From Caldiserica bacterium UBA646 (GTDB lineage Bacteria > Caldisericota > Caldisericia > Caldisericales > Caldisericaceae), in contig DBOM01000033.1 of the NCBI GenBank assembly GCA_002299965.1, positions 1 through 56,350 of the forward strand: a stretch of DNA of 56,350 nt. Reading direction: 5' to 3'. Positions 40,974 to 48,731 of the stretch are shown piece after piece. Position 1 is the first letter of the stretch. Each line of letters begins with the position of its first letter. The translations under genes were made by a program, and so were the position numbers. Under the pieces are notes generated by a model. The model made no database searches. It worked only from the letters and a program-made list of their open reading frames with translations, and was not told the DNA's origin.

Positions 40974-42038
40974 CTAACTATATTCTTTTACTTTTTCCTT
41001 TCCCTCAAGTACTCTTCTTACACCTCTTGCAATAGCTTCCATTTCATGCTCGCCGGGATATATAAATACAGGGGCAATAAAGGTTACATATTCTTTTAAA
41101 CTTTTTGTAAGATCTTCTGAATGAGCCAGTCCGCCTGTTAGAACAATTGCATCTACTTCTCCCTTCATTACTGCGGCGTGTTTTCCTATTTCTTTTGCAA
41201 TCTGGTAGACCATGGCATCAAATACCAGTTTTGCATATTTGTTACCATCGGCAATCATCTCTTTTACTTTTATTAGTGAATTTGTACCAAGGTGAGAAAC
41301 AAGTCCGCCTTTACCTGCAAGGAATTTTTTGATTTCTTCTTTTGTATATTTCCCTAAGAAACACATATCAACAACTGCAATGTTTGGCAAATCTCCTGCA
41401 CGCTCCGGTGAAAATGGCCCATCACCGTTTAAAGCATCGTTTACATCAATTATTCTTCCCTTTCTATGTGAAGCAACGGATATGCCACCACCTAAGTGTG
41501 CTACAATAAAATTTCCTTCGTTATACGTGATACCTAATTTCTTTGCTGCTTCTCTTGCTGCTGCTTTCTGATTTAATGGATGATCTTTTGCTTTTCTTTC
41601 AACGCCTTTAAGTCCGGTAACTTTCGCAACAGGTTGCATTTCATCCACAATCACAGGGTCAACAATGAACGCAGGGATTCCTACTTCACTTGCAAGCGTA
41701 TAAGCGAGTGGTGCTCCAAGGTTTGATGCATGCTCTCCGTATTGTAAGCCCATAAGGTCTTCAATCATTTTTTCATTAACTTTGTATGTGCCTGATTCAA
41801 GGGGATGCGTATTGCCTCCTCTTGCACCAATTGCATCAAAATCATTTAAGCTAAATCCAGCTTTTTTAAGCGCATTTAAGACAATCTTTTTTCTGAATTC
41901 AAACTGGTCTGGTATATGCGGAAATTTGGCAATTTCTTCTTTTTGGTGATCGAGTTTTTCTTTAAAAACTTCTTTTTCATTATCAAATATACTTATTTTT
42001 GTGGATGTAGAGCCCGGATTTATGACAAGAAGTTTCAT
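40974..42038 (-). CDS. buk: Butyrate kinase
   Basis: This acetokinase-family enzyme transfers phosphate between butyryl phosphate and ADP. The 354 residues have the family start 'LLVINPGSTSTKISIFDNE', a mid-block 'EHASNLGAPLAYTLA', and 'HLGGGISVASHRKGRIIDVNDALNGDGPFSPERAGDLP' in part, which identify butyrate kinase rather than acetate kinase (about 400 residues). It overlaps the ptb stop by four bases. Together they make ATP from butyryl-CoA or a branched-chain acyl-CoA. Confidence 0.93.
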   Translation of the reverse strand: MKLLVINPGSTSTKISIFDNEKEVFKEKLDHQKEEIAKFPHIPDQFEFRKKIVLNALKKAGFSLNDFDAIGARGGNTHPLESGTYKVNEKMIEDLMGLQYGEHASNLGAPLAYTLASEVGIPAFIVDPVIVDEMQPVAKVTGLKGVERKAKDHPLNQKAAAREAAKKLGITYNEGNFIVAHLGGGISVASHRKGRIIDVNDALNGDGPFSPERAGDLPNIAVVDMCFLGKYTKEEIKKFLAGKGGLVSHLGTNSLIKVKEMIADGNKYAKLVFDAMVYQIAKEIGKHAAVMKGEVDAIVLTGGLAHSEDLTKSLKEYVTFIAPVFIYPGEHEMEAIARGVRRVLEGKEKVKEYS

Positions 42039-42949
42039 TTATTTCCTCCAGCTATTGCTGAAGCGACAAGGAGCGAATAAAATTTTATTTCTGTGGTATC
42101 TCCCCTGGATGGCAGAATACATGGTGCTGTTGTGCCAAGTAGAACAGCAGCTGTTTTTGCATTAAGGAGCTTTGTAGCGCATTTGTAGAAAACATTTCCT
42201 GTTTCTATATTTGGGAATATGAGGATGTCTGCGTCTCCTGCAACTTTCGAATCTACCTTTTTAATTTCAGCAGCTTCTTTCGATACGGCAAGATCCATTG
42301 CTAATGGTCCGTCAACAATGCAATTTTTAATCTGCCCGCGCCTGTTCATTTGTGTAACAATTGCAGCATCTATAGTGGATTCCATCTTTGGATTTACTGT
42401 TTCTACTGCGGATAGTATCGCAACTTTCGGATTTTTTATCCCGATTTTTATTGCAACATCTACGCAGTATTTAATCTGTTGAATTTTCATTTCTAAAGTT
42501 GGTTTGATAATGACCCCGGGATCAGACACAATAAGAAGTTTGTGGTAAGTGGGTATTTCTATAAAAGCTGCATTGGAGAGCAACTTTCCTTCTGGCAAAA
42601 GCCCGTATTCCTTGTTTAGTATCCCCTTGAGGTATTTTGAAGAGCTTACAATTCCTTTCATTAAAATATCTGCTCTTTCTTCTCTTACAGCTTTAACAGC
42701 AAGCTTTATTGCTTTGTCATCGTCTTCTACATTAACAATTTCCATAAGAGATGTATCAATATTGTTCTTTTGTGCTATCTCTTCTACTTTGTTTTTTCTT
42801 GCAAAGTTTATTACATTAAATAGCCCTTCCTTTATTCCTCTTTCGGCTGCTTCTAAGCTGTGGGCATCTTCTCCAAACGCTATTGCCACTCTTTTTTTAG
42901 GCCTTCCTTCTATTATTTTTATTATGTCGTCTATTTTTTTTATTTCCAT
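42035..42949 (-). CDS. ptb: Phosphate butyryltransferase
   Basis: This enzyme converts butyryl-CoA and phosphate to butyryl phosphate. The 304-residue protein has the phosphotransacylase fold and the family blocks 'VAIAFGEDAHSLEAAERG' and 'GDADILIFPNIETGNVFYKCATKL' in part, and it is translated in overlap with buk, a common pairing in butyrate and branched-chain fatty-acid producers. Bifunctional use with other short acyl-CoAs (isobutyryl, isovaleryl) is possible. Confidence 0.93.
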   Translation of the reverse strand: MEIKKIDDIIKIIEGRPKKRVAIAFGEDAHSLEAAERGIKEGLFNVINFARKNKVEEIAQKNNIDTSLMEIVNVEDDDKAIKLAVKAVREERADILMKGIVSSSKYLKGILNKEYGLLPEGKLLSNAAFIEIPTYHKLLIVSDPGVIIKPTLEMKIQQIKYCVDVAIKIGIKNPKVAILSAVETVNPKMESTIDAAIVTQMNRRGQIKNCIVDGPLAMDLAVSKEAAEIKKVDSKVAGDADILIFPNIETGNVFYKCATKLLNAKTAAVLLGTTAPCILPSRGDTTEIKFYSLLVASAIAGGNK

Positions 42950-42999
42950 TTTGTACCTTCCTTTCTTAGTGAATTGTAATAAGAAATGCTATTTTTTCC

Positions 43000-43029
43000 A
43001 AGTATTATCAGTAAATTATGATAATACTT
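43000..43029. promoter_or_regulatory. Dyad in the divergent ptb / aminotransferase region
   Basis: A perfect 11-bp inverted repeat, AAGTATTATCA (43000-43010) and TGATAATACTT (43019-43029), with an 8-base centre, lies between the divergent ptb and aminotransferase genes. It could be a shared operator. It is also close to -10-like sequences on both strands. Confidence 0.55.
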
Positions 43030-43129
43030 ATATTTTAAAAAATTTTATATAGGTGTTGACTTTATTGCGCCTTTTGATAATCTTGGAATGGAATTTAATT
43101 TAAAAAAGAATATAAAAGGAGATGAAAAG

Positions 43130-44434
43130 ATGGGCAGCATTTTAATCAAAACTGAAATTCCCGGTTCAAAGAGTAGAATTATTCAAGAAAAAAGGGTAAA
43201 ATATGTTGCTTCTCCGATGGGCTCCCTTGCATCATTTTATGCAAAAGAAGGCCACGGCGCAGTTGTAGAGGATGTAGATGGTAATAAATTTATTGATTTC
43301 ACTGGAGGATGGGGATGTCTTACCGTCGGGCATACACCCGAAAAGGTTGTAAATGCCATTAAAGACCAGGCGGAAAAATACCTTCATACTGATTTCACAG
43401 CGGTACCGTACGAACCGTTTGTAGATCTTGCAAAGATGATTGCGGAGCGAGCTCCGGGAGATTTTGAAAAGCAAGTCGGATTCTTTAATAGTGGTGCAGA
43501 AGCCGTTGAAAATGCAGTGAAGATTGCCAAAGGCGCAACAAAGAGAAAAGGAATTGTTGTGTTTGATTATGCATTTCATGGTAGGACCCTTTTGACAATG
43601 ACAATGACTCACAGATCAATGCCATACAAGTATATCTACGGTCCTTTTGCGTCAGAGGTTTATAGATTGCCTTTTCCTAATCTTCATACAAACAAGATGA
43701 AAATAGGTGATTTTGAAGCAGTGCTAAAAGATAACGTTTATCCTGAAGATGTTGCAGCAGTTGTCATTGAACCAATTCAGGGAGAAGGTGGATTCAATAT
43801 TCCACCTGAAGGATTCTTGGAAGAAATACGACAAGTAACTGAAAAGTACGGCATTATGTTTGTTGCGGACGAAGTGCAGAGCGGATATGGGAGATCGGGA
43901 AAGCTTTTTGCCATACAAAATTGGGATGTTGTTCCGGACATCATTTCTTTAGGTAAGTCTATTGCGGCAGGGCTTCCCCTCGCTGCAGTTGTGGGAAATA
44001 AAAAATATTTTGATAGTTTACCGGGTAGTTCTATTGGAAGTACATTTGGTGGCAACCCTGTGGCATGCAGAGCGGGTATTGAAGTATTGAATATTATTGA
44101 AGAAGAGCATTTGCTGGATAGGGCAGTATACCTTGGAGATATCATTAAAAAACGATTTAATGAAATGAAAGAAAAATATCCAGCAATAGGGGAAACAAGA
44201 GGCATTGGCGCACTCAGGGCAATAGAGTTTATTAAAGATAGAGATACGTGGGAGCCAGATAGTGATACTGCAAAAGCTGTAATCCAGGAAGCAATGAAAA
44301 ATGGATTAATTCTTGCAGGAGCGGGGATTCGCAGCAACGTTATCCGTTTCCTTATCCCTCTTGTGATTACTGACGAACAGCTAAACGAAGGATTGGATGT
44401 ACTTGATAGAGCAATTGGAACAGTAACAAAGTAG
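43130..44434 (+). CDS. Class III aminotransferase (4-aminobutyrate aminotransferase-like)
   Basis: This PLP enzyme of the ornithine/GABA aminotransferase fold has 434 residues. The PLP lysine is Lys276 in SLGKS, with 'FFNSGAEAVENAVKIA' for the phosphate site, 'FDYAFHGRTLLTM', and 'EPIQGEGGFNIPP'. The frame opens at 43088 but the AAAGGAG at 43115-43121 points to ATG 43130. GABA or 5-aminovalerate are likely substrates, and the product semialdehyde route would feed butyryl-CoA and the buk-ptb pair on the other side of the shared region (inference). Confidence 0.9.
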   Translation: MGSILIKTEIPGSKSRIIQEKRVKYVASPMGSLASFYAKEGHGAVVEDVDGNKFIDFTGGWGCLTVGHTPEKVVNAIKDQAEKYLHTDFTAVPYEPFVDLAKMIAERAPGDFEKQVGFFNSGAEAVENAVKIAKGATKRKGIVVFDYAFHGRTLLTMTMTHRSMPYKYIYGPFASEVYRLPFPNLHTNKMKIGDFEAVLKDNVYPEDVAAVVIEPIQGEGGFNIPPEGFLEEIRQVTEKYGIMFVADEVQSGYGRSGKLFAIQNWDVVPDIISLGKSIAAGLPLAAVVGNKKYFDSLPGSSIGSTFGGNPVACRAGIEVLNIIEEEHLLDRAVYLGDIIKKRFNEMKEKYPAIGETRGIGALRAIEFIKDRDTWEPDSDTAKAVIQEAMKNGLILAGAGIRSNVIRFLIPLVITDEQLNEGLDVLDRAIGTVTK

Positions 44435-44460
44435 AAAATATAAATAATAAAGCACAGCAC

Positions 44461-44494
44461 AGAGCCCGGTTTTTATGACGGGCTCTATTTTTTT
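44461..44494 (+). terminator. Strong terminator after the aminotransferase
   Basis: An 8-bp GC-rich stem, AGAGCCCG (44461-44468) and CGGGCTCT (44479-44486), with a 10-base loop is followed by seven T (44488-44494). Confidence 0.93.
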
Positions 44495-44616
44495 AAAATT
44501 TTACAGAGATTTTTCTTGATTCATTAGACGAAATAAAAGAGAAAATTAAAAAAGATATCAAACCTTCTCAAGAAGATTATACGATCTGGCTGTAAATTTA
44601 TTTAAGAATATTTTTT

Positions 44617-44632
44617 TGTTCCACATGGAACA
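44617..44632. promoter_or_regulatory. parS-like site
   Basis: TGTTCCACATGGAACA is a near-perfect inverted repeat that matches the parS form TGTTCCACGTGGAACA except for one central base (CA instead of CG). It overlaps the 3' end of the GerMN gene region, about 1.4-2.3 kb from parB. The adjacent parA-parB pair makes it a good candidate ParB loading site. Confidence 0.65.
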
Positions 44633-44633
44633 T

Positions 44634-45407
44634 TTAAGGTTGCAACACTTCCTCCCTGTTTCCATTTGCTGAGATGATTATATTGTAATCCGGGTAAAAT
44701 TGTTTTACTGTTTGTTCTATCTCGGCGCGTATAGCTTGTACTTTGCACGAGCCACCGGTTATGCTTAGAAATTCTTCTCCAAAATCTACAACTACGCTTT
44801 CGCCTTCAATTTTTACGTAATTTATACTCATGCTTTGTGGGATTAGCGAGTCCAGATATCCTAATTCTTTTTCTTTTTCAGTTGGCCCATTGATTAGGAA
44901 TTGTAGTACGTCAACAGCTGGAACTTCACTTTCTTTCTTTATTCTTCTCTCAAGCGGATATACCTTTTCGCAATCTATCATTTCCGGGTTTTTTACACTG
45001 TTTGGGAGATAGATATTTACTAATTGGTATTCTATGTTGTAGGAAAGGGTTTTTTCTTCTTTTTCTATCGTTGTGCCATCTTTTGCTGAGACAAGGAAAC
45101 ATTTTAACGTAATTTGATCTGATTGAGGAAAAAGAGACAGAACTATATCTTTTTTGAATGTCCCGTATTCGGATGGTTCCTTTGCATTTGTAGTTGTAAA
45201 TCCAGCGAAACAGGTATTGCCATCATTGTCCGTTACTTCTATATTTACGGTTCCTTCAAATGCTATTGCTTCTCCTTCGATATGTACAGTGCCATCTTCG
45301 TTGACTGACGCATTGTTTAGTATAAGGTTTTTCTGTTCCGTTTTACAACCCTGTATTGCTAGCAGTAAAACAAACATACTAAAAATTAATGCAACAATTT
45401 TTTTCAT
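44634..45407 (-). CDS. Lipoprotein with Gmad2- and GerMN-type domains
   Basis: This 257-residue lipoprotein has a signal ending in the lipobox IQGC (Cys21), an Ig-like Gmad2-type domain (about 25-125, starting 'ILNNASVNEDGTVHIEGEA') and a GerMN domain (about 128-255, with 'FLINGPTEKEKELGYLDSLIP' in part). These domains were first noted in sporulation and germination proteins but are frequent in non-spore-formers as extracytoplasmic lipoproteins of unknown role. It has its own promoter and GGAGGT Shine-Dalgarno. Confidence 0.85.
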   Translation of the reverse strand: MKKIVALIFSMFVLLLAIQGCKTEQKNLILNNASVNEDGTVHIEGEAIAFEGTVNIEVTDNDGNTCFAGFTTTNAKEPSEYGTFKKDIVLSLFPQSDQITLKCFLVSAKDGTTIEKEEKTLSYNIEYQLVNIYLPNSVKNPEMIDCEKVYPLERRIKKESEVPAVDVLQFLINGPTEKEKELGYLDSLIPQSMSINYVKIEGESVVVDFGEEFLSITGGSCKVQAIRAEIEQTVKQFYPDYNIIISANGNREEVLQP

Positions 45408-45427
45408 TTTTTACCTCCATCCTTTGA

Positions 45428-45456
45428 ATTTTACTGCTTTTTATTTTTTTTGTCAA
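45428..45456 (-). promoter_or_regulatory. Promoter of the GerMN lipoprotein gene
   Basis: On the - strand, TTGACA (45451-45456), 17 bp of mostly A, and TAAAAT (45428-45433) form a near-consensus promoter. The -35 overlaps the spacer of the divergent HAD promoter. Confidence 0.75.
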
Positions 45457-45458
45457 TC

Positions 45459-45467
45459 TGTTAAAAT
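45459..45467 (+). promoter_or_regulatory. Extended -10 promoter for a leaderless HAD gene
   Basis: TGTTAAAAT (45459-45467) is an extended -10 element, and the ATG at 45474 is only six bases downstream, where transcription would start. No Shine-Dalgarno is present. The -35 is not recognisable. Confidence 0.55.
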
Positions 45468-45473
45468 GTATGT

Positions 45474-46055
45474 ATGAAAAGAAAAGCAATTCGTTGTGTT
45501 ATTTTTGATTTGGATGGAACGCTTTTTGATGCACCATATGATTGGACGAAGATAAAACAGACTCTTGGAGTGCCTGAGGGGGAGGGGATTCTTTCCTTCG
45601 TAGAAAAGTTGCCGGATAAGACAAAAGAAAAAAAGATGCATATGTTAAAGGCAATTGAAGAAGAAGCAACCAGAAAAGGCAAGTTAAAAGACGGGGTACA
45701 AGAGCTGCTTAAAGAACTTAAAATAAGAGGGGTAAAAAGGGTTCTTCTGACAAATAATCTTTTACGGAATGTTCGTTACATTGCAAGAAAGTACGGAATA
45801 GATTTTGATATGGTAATTACCCGTGAAATGGGGATGACAAAGCCTGGAAATGCTGCAATCTTTTACATCTTAAAAGAGTTTAACTTAAATGAAAGTGAAG
45901 TTATTTTTGTGGGTGATAGTATTTATGATATAGAACCAGCAAACCTGTCAAAGATTTCTATGATTATCGTAGGAGAAATGAAACTCAAAGGAAATTTTAT
46001 GTGCGTGAAAGACATAGCGCATCTCTCTAAGCTACTTCTTAATGATGGCGATTAG
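45474..46055 (+). CDS. HAD-family hydrolase (phosphoglycolate-phosphatase-like)
   Basis: This haloacid-dehalogenase-type phosphatase has 193 residues. It shows motif I FDLDGTLFD, motif II LLTNN, motif III with a lysine in 'TKPGNAAIF', and motif IV VGDSIYDIEPA. The length and motif IV suit a subfamily IA phosphatase. It starts with ATG directly after a -10 element and so is probably a leaderless mRNA. The substrate cannot be told from sequence. Confidence 0.85.
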   Translation: MKRKAIRCVIFDLDGTLFDAPYDWTKIKQTLGVPEGEGILSFVEKLPDKTKEKKMHMLKAIEEEATRKGKLKDGVQELLKELKIRGVKRVLLTNNLLRNVRYIARKYGIDFDMVITREMGMTKPGNAAIFYILKEFNLNESEVIFVGDSIYDIEPANLSKISMIIVGEMKLKGNFMCVKDIAHLSKLLLNDGD

Positions 46056-46065
46056 TTGCTGCGAA

Positions 46066-46986
46066 TTATCCTTCTAACTTTTCCAGAAGTTCTTCAATTA
46101 TTTTTTTTAATTGGATCAGGTCTTTTTTAACCTTTATTTTTTCTTTTTTATCCCACCTATCTAATTTTTTCTTTGATAGACTTTCTATTCTTTTAAAAAC
46201 AATATGTAGCGGGTTTCTCTTGGCTTTCTTCTTAATTCCAGTTGTTATATTTTTTGTTTCTTCCGAGCTGAGCTTTTCTTTTTCTATGAGTTGTGCTACC
46301 TTTCTCATTGTTTGAAAATCTTCCAATTTTAGTAGATGTTCTATGTGACGTGATGTAATGGGCGAGTTCGGATTGTCTACCTTTTTTTGAAGGTCTTCCG
46401 GGAGTTCAAGAAGTGAAAGCCATCTTACAAATGTAATTGGGCTTTTTCCTGTCATTTTACAGAGTGCGCTCACTGTGTGCGCAAACTTTTTTGGCGTATT
46501 TCTTTTCATCCTGTAATTTATGAGTAGTGTTTTTATTTTTTTTCCTTCTGCAAACGGAGAAAGATATTCATTAATAACTTTTGCTCGCTCGATAGGAGTG
46601 ATGTCTTCGCGCTGAAGGTTTTCTATAATCTGAATTTCTCGTATTTCTCTTTTGTCGGAAGGCTTTAACTCTATAACGGGAACCGTTTTCTTCCCCGCTA
46701 AAATGGATGCTTTCCATCGTCTTTCTCCTGAAATGATAGTGTACTGACCGTTGTTTTTATATACAAGTATCGGTTCGAGCACTCCTTTTTCTTTTATACT
46801 GCTCGCAAGTTCTTTTAAAGACTCTTTGTTAAAAAGTTTTCTTGGTTGTTCAGCGTCAGGTTTTATTTTATTTGTTTCGATATCCATTACTCTGGAGAGG
46901 ATTTTTTCATTTGAAAGCTCTTCTATGTAGTTACTTGTGTAGCGGACTTTAAAATTATTTGGCAATCCTCTTTTATTTTTTGGCAC
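46066..46986 (-). CDS. parB: Chromosome-partitioning protein ParB
   Basis: ParB binds parS, slides along DNA as a CTP-dependent clamp and helps segregate chromosomes. The 306 residues have the N-terminal ParB domain with 'QPRKLFNKESLKELASSIKEKGV' in part, and GERRWKA at 87-93 (the CTP-binding region), followed by a helix-turn-helix core ('MTGKSPITFVRWLSLLELP') and a lysine-rich C-terminus. It overlaps parA by 14 bases in the typical parA-parB order. Confidence 0.93.
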   Translation of the reverse strand: MPKNKRGLPNNFKVRYTSNYIEELSNEKILSRVMDIETNKIKPDAEQPRKLFNKESLKELASSIKEKGVLEPILVYKNNGQYTIISGERRWKASILAGKKTVPVIELKPSDKREIREIQIIENLQREDITPIERAKVINEYLSPFAEGKKIKTLLINYRMKRNTPKKFAHTVSALCKMTGKSPITFVRWLSLLELPEDLQKKVDNPNSPITSRHIEHLLKLEDFQTMRKVAQLIEKEKLSSEETKNITTGIKKKAKRNPLHIVFKRIESLSKKKLDRWDKKEKIKVKKDLIQLKKIIEELLEKLEG

Positions 46987-47734
46987 GGCTAATTACCTCC
47001 TTTACTATTTTTTTGTACGACTCTGCTCCTGTTGATGACGGGGCAAACGAAAAAATATCCTCTTTGTAAGCTGGACTTTCTTCAAGCCGAACACTACGGT
47101 GGATGATTTCATTAAAAATAAGTGTGCCAAATATATTTTTTATCTGCTCCAGGGATTCTTTAGCAAGGAGAGTTCTTGAATCGTACATAGTGATTAGCAC
47201 ACCCAATAGTTTGAGTTTTTCATTGAATGTTTCTTTTACACTTTTGAACGTGTCCATAAAATCTTGCACACCCTCTATAGACCAGGGAGACGGCGTAATA
47301 GGAATCAACACGGTGTCTGATGCAATTAATGCGTTTACTGTGAGAAGTCCCAATGAAGGAGGAGTGTCGATGATGATAAAATCAAAATTCTTTTTAAACT
47401 TGCTTAGACTCTTTTTTAGTTTCAGGGGCGCATCAATTTCTGCCGTAAGACTCCTTTCTACCTTTGCGAGGTGAATAGATGAAGGGATAGAGAATAAATT
47501 AGTCACTTTTGTCTCTCTTATAAGTGCCTCTGATTCGGTATCGTTTTTTAAAAAGAGAGAGAAGGTGGAATTTTGTGTGTCTTCTGAAGAAAAAAAAGCA
47601 GAGGTGCTGTTGCACTGCGGATCACAATCCAAAAGAAGTGTTTTAAATCCCTCTCTTGCGAGCCCTGAACTGAGGTTAATTGAGGTCGTTGTTTTACCAA
47701 CACCGCCTTTTTGATTTGCTATTGCAATAATCAT
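46973..47734 (-). CDS. parA: Chromosome-partitioning ATPase ParA/Soj
   Basis: ParA is a deviant-Walker ATPase that binds DNA and positions ParB-parS complexes. The 253 residues have the deviant P-loop KGGVGKTT (9-16), 'LLLDCDPQCNSTSAF', and 'DFIIIDTPPSLGLLTVNAL'. It overlaps the yfcE stop by four bases and lies in a yfcE-parA-parB unit on the - strand. In most bacteria the pair follows mnmG-rsmG near the origin, but here it is 38 kb away and on the opposite strand. Confidence 0.95.
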   Translation of the reverse strand: MIIAIANQKGGVGKTTTSINLSSGLAREGFKTLLLDCDPQCNSTSAFFSSEDTQNSTFSLFLKNDTESEALIRETKVTNLFSIPSSIHLAKVERSLTAEIDAPLKLKKSLSKFKKNFDFIIIDTPPSLGLLTVNALIASDTVLIPITPSPWSIEGVQDFMDTFKSVKETFNEKLKLLGVLITMYDSRTLLAKESLEQIKNIFGTLIFNEIIHRSVRLEESPAYKEDIFSFAPSSTGAESYKKIVKEVISRAKK

Positions 47735-48270
47735 TTCATCTCCTTTATTTCGGCATTGAATTTGCCGTTTTCTATGTTAATTAGTGCATAACTTTTGCTA
47801 AATCCGTTTTTTGGTAATGCAATAGAACCCGGGTTTAAGTGTATTCCCCAGGCAAAGTTTTCTATAAGAGGAATATGTGTGTGTCCTGTGACAAGTATGT
47901 TAATTTTATTGTCGCTGCCAAATTGATCAAAATTGTTGTTTGGTATTTTATGTCCATGTGTTATAGCGATATGTACTTTTTCTATGAATACAAAGGAAAT
48001 ATCTTGTAATATTGGGTATTTAATAAGCGTCTGGTCTACTTCTGCATCGCAGTTTCCTCTTGCAAAAATAATTCTTTTTGGAAACTTATTAATTAGTTCT
48101 GCAACTTTCTCCGGGTTGTAGTTTTCCGGGATACGGTTTTGTGGTCCGTGATATAATATATCTCCTGCGCATATTAAAAGATCTGTGGTGCCTTCAAGTA
48201 TTTCTAGCACATTTTTTGTATCTTTTAAAGAACCGTGCAGGTCTGAAATTACCCCTATTTTATTTAGCAT
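47731..48270 (-). CDS. YfcE-type metallophosphodiesterase
   Basis: This 179-residue phosphodiesterase has the metal motif series GVISDLHG (D-x-H), GDILYHGP (GD), 'ARGNCD' (GNxD), and 'THGHK...TGHTHIP' (GH and GHTH). YfcE/MJ0936-type enzymes cleave phosphodiesters or simple phosphate esters. The ATG lies five bases after a TAAAAT box, so the yfcE-parA-parB mRNA may be leaderless. Its stop overlaps parA by four bases. The reason for linkage to parAB is unknown. Confidence 0.85.
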   Translation of the reverse strand: MLNKIGVISDLHGSLKDTKNVLEILEGTTDLLICAGDILYHGPQNRIPENYNPEKVAELINKFPKRIIFARGNCDAEVDQTLIKYPILQDISFVFIEKVHIAITHGHKIPNNNFDQFGSDNKINILVTGHTHIPLIENFAWGIHLNPGSIALPKNGFSKSYALINIENGKFNAEIKEMK

Positions 48271-48275
48271 GATTT

Positions 48276-48304
48276 ATTTTAATCTATTTTTATAATTTTA
48301 GCAA
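48276..48304 (-). promoter_or_regulatory. Promoter of the leaderless yfcE-parA-parB operon
   Basis: On the - strand, TTGCTA (48299-48304), 17 bp, TAAAAT (48276-48281), and then the yfcE ATG at 48270. Transcription would start at or within a base or two of the ATG. Confidence 0.55.
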
Positions 48305-48356
48305 CATATAAAATAAGAGGAAGGGGTGTAAATAAATGAATGAAAGATTTTTAAAG

Positions 48357-48731
48357 TTAAGATAGAGTTTTTTTGATGAACTTTTTTAATTTTTCTCTTG
48401 TTTCGTCTGAGATGAAGTGCTCTATGAGGCATGCTTCTCTAAAAGCTTTATCCTGCGAAATTCCAAGAACTTCTTTTAAGAATTTGTAAAGAATCTGGTG
48501 TTTGTTCCATATTTCTTTCCCAATTTTTTCTCCCTTTTTAGTTAATGTAACATCGCTGTATGGCGAATGCTCGACATAACCATTTTTGATTAATTTATTA
48601 ATGGCTTCAGTTGCTGAAGGGAGTTTTACTGAGACAAGCCGTGCTATATCCTTCATTCTTATGTCTTTTTCTTTTAGAGAAAGTATGTAAATTGCTTCTA
48701 AATAATCTTCTATGCTTTTGGTGAGTTTCAT
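48357..48731 (-). CDS. DtxR/MntR-family iron-dependent repressor
   Basis: This metal-dependent repressor has 124 residues: a winged-helix domain ('KLTKSIEDYLEAIYILSLKEK') and a metal-binding dimerisation domain with 'CLIEHFIS', in which the Cys/His/Glu set typical of DtxR appears. A longer frame begins at 48824 but lies inside feoB; ATG 48731 overlaps the feoB stop as ATGA. It lacks the C-terminal SH3-like domain and so is MntR-sized. Its location in the feoA-feoB operon with an iron-box operator in front makes it the likely iron sensor. Confidence 0.88.
   Translation of the reverse strand: MKLTKSIEDYLEAIYILSLKEKDIRMKDIARLVSVKLPSATEAINKLIKNGYVEHSPYSDVTLTKKGEKIGKEIWNKHQILYKFLKEVLGISQDKAFREACLIEHFISDETREKLKKFIKKTLS

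Noticed and set aside
44497..44595. A + strand frame of about 32 codons after the aminotransferase terminator
   Set aside because: It has no start codon or ribosome site and is short enough to occur by chance in AT-rich DNA. Its charged helical composition is suggestive only.
48336..48365. A nine-codon + strand ORF (MNERFLKLR) behind GGAAGGGGTG
   Set aside because: A strong Shine-Dalgarno is present, but the ORF is isolated, unrepeated and extends into the end of dtxR; no sign of conservation can be seen.
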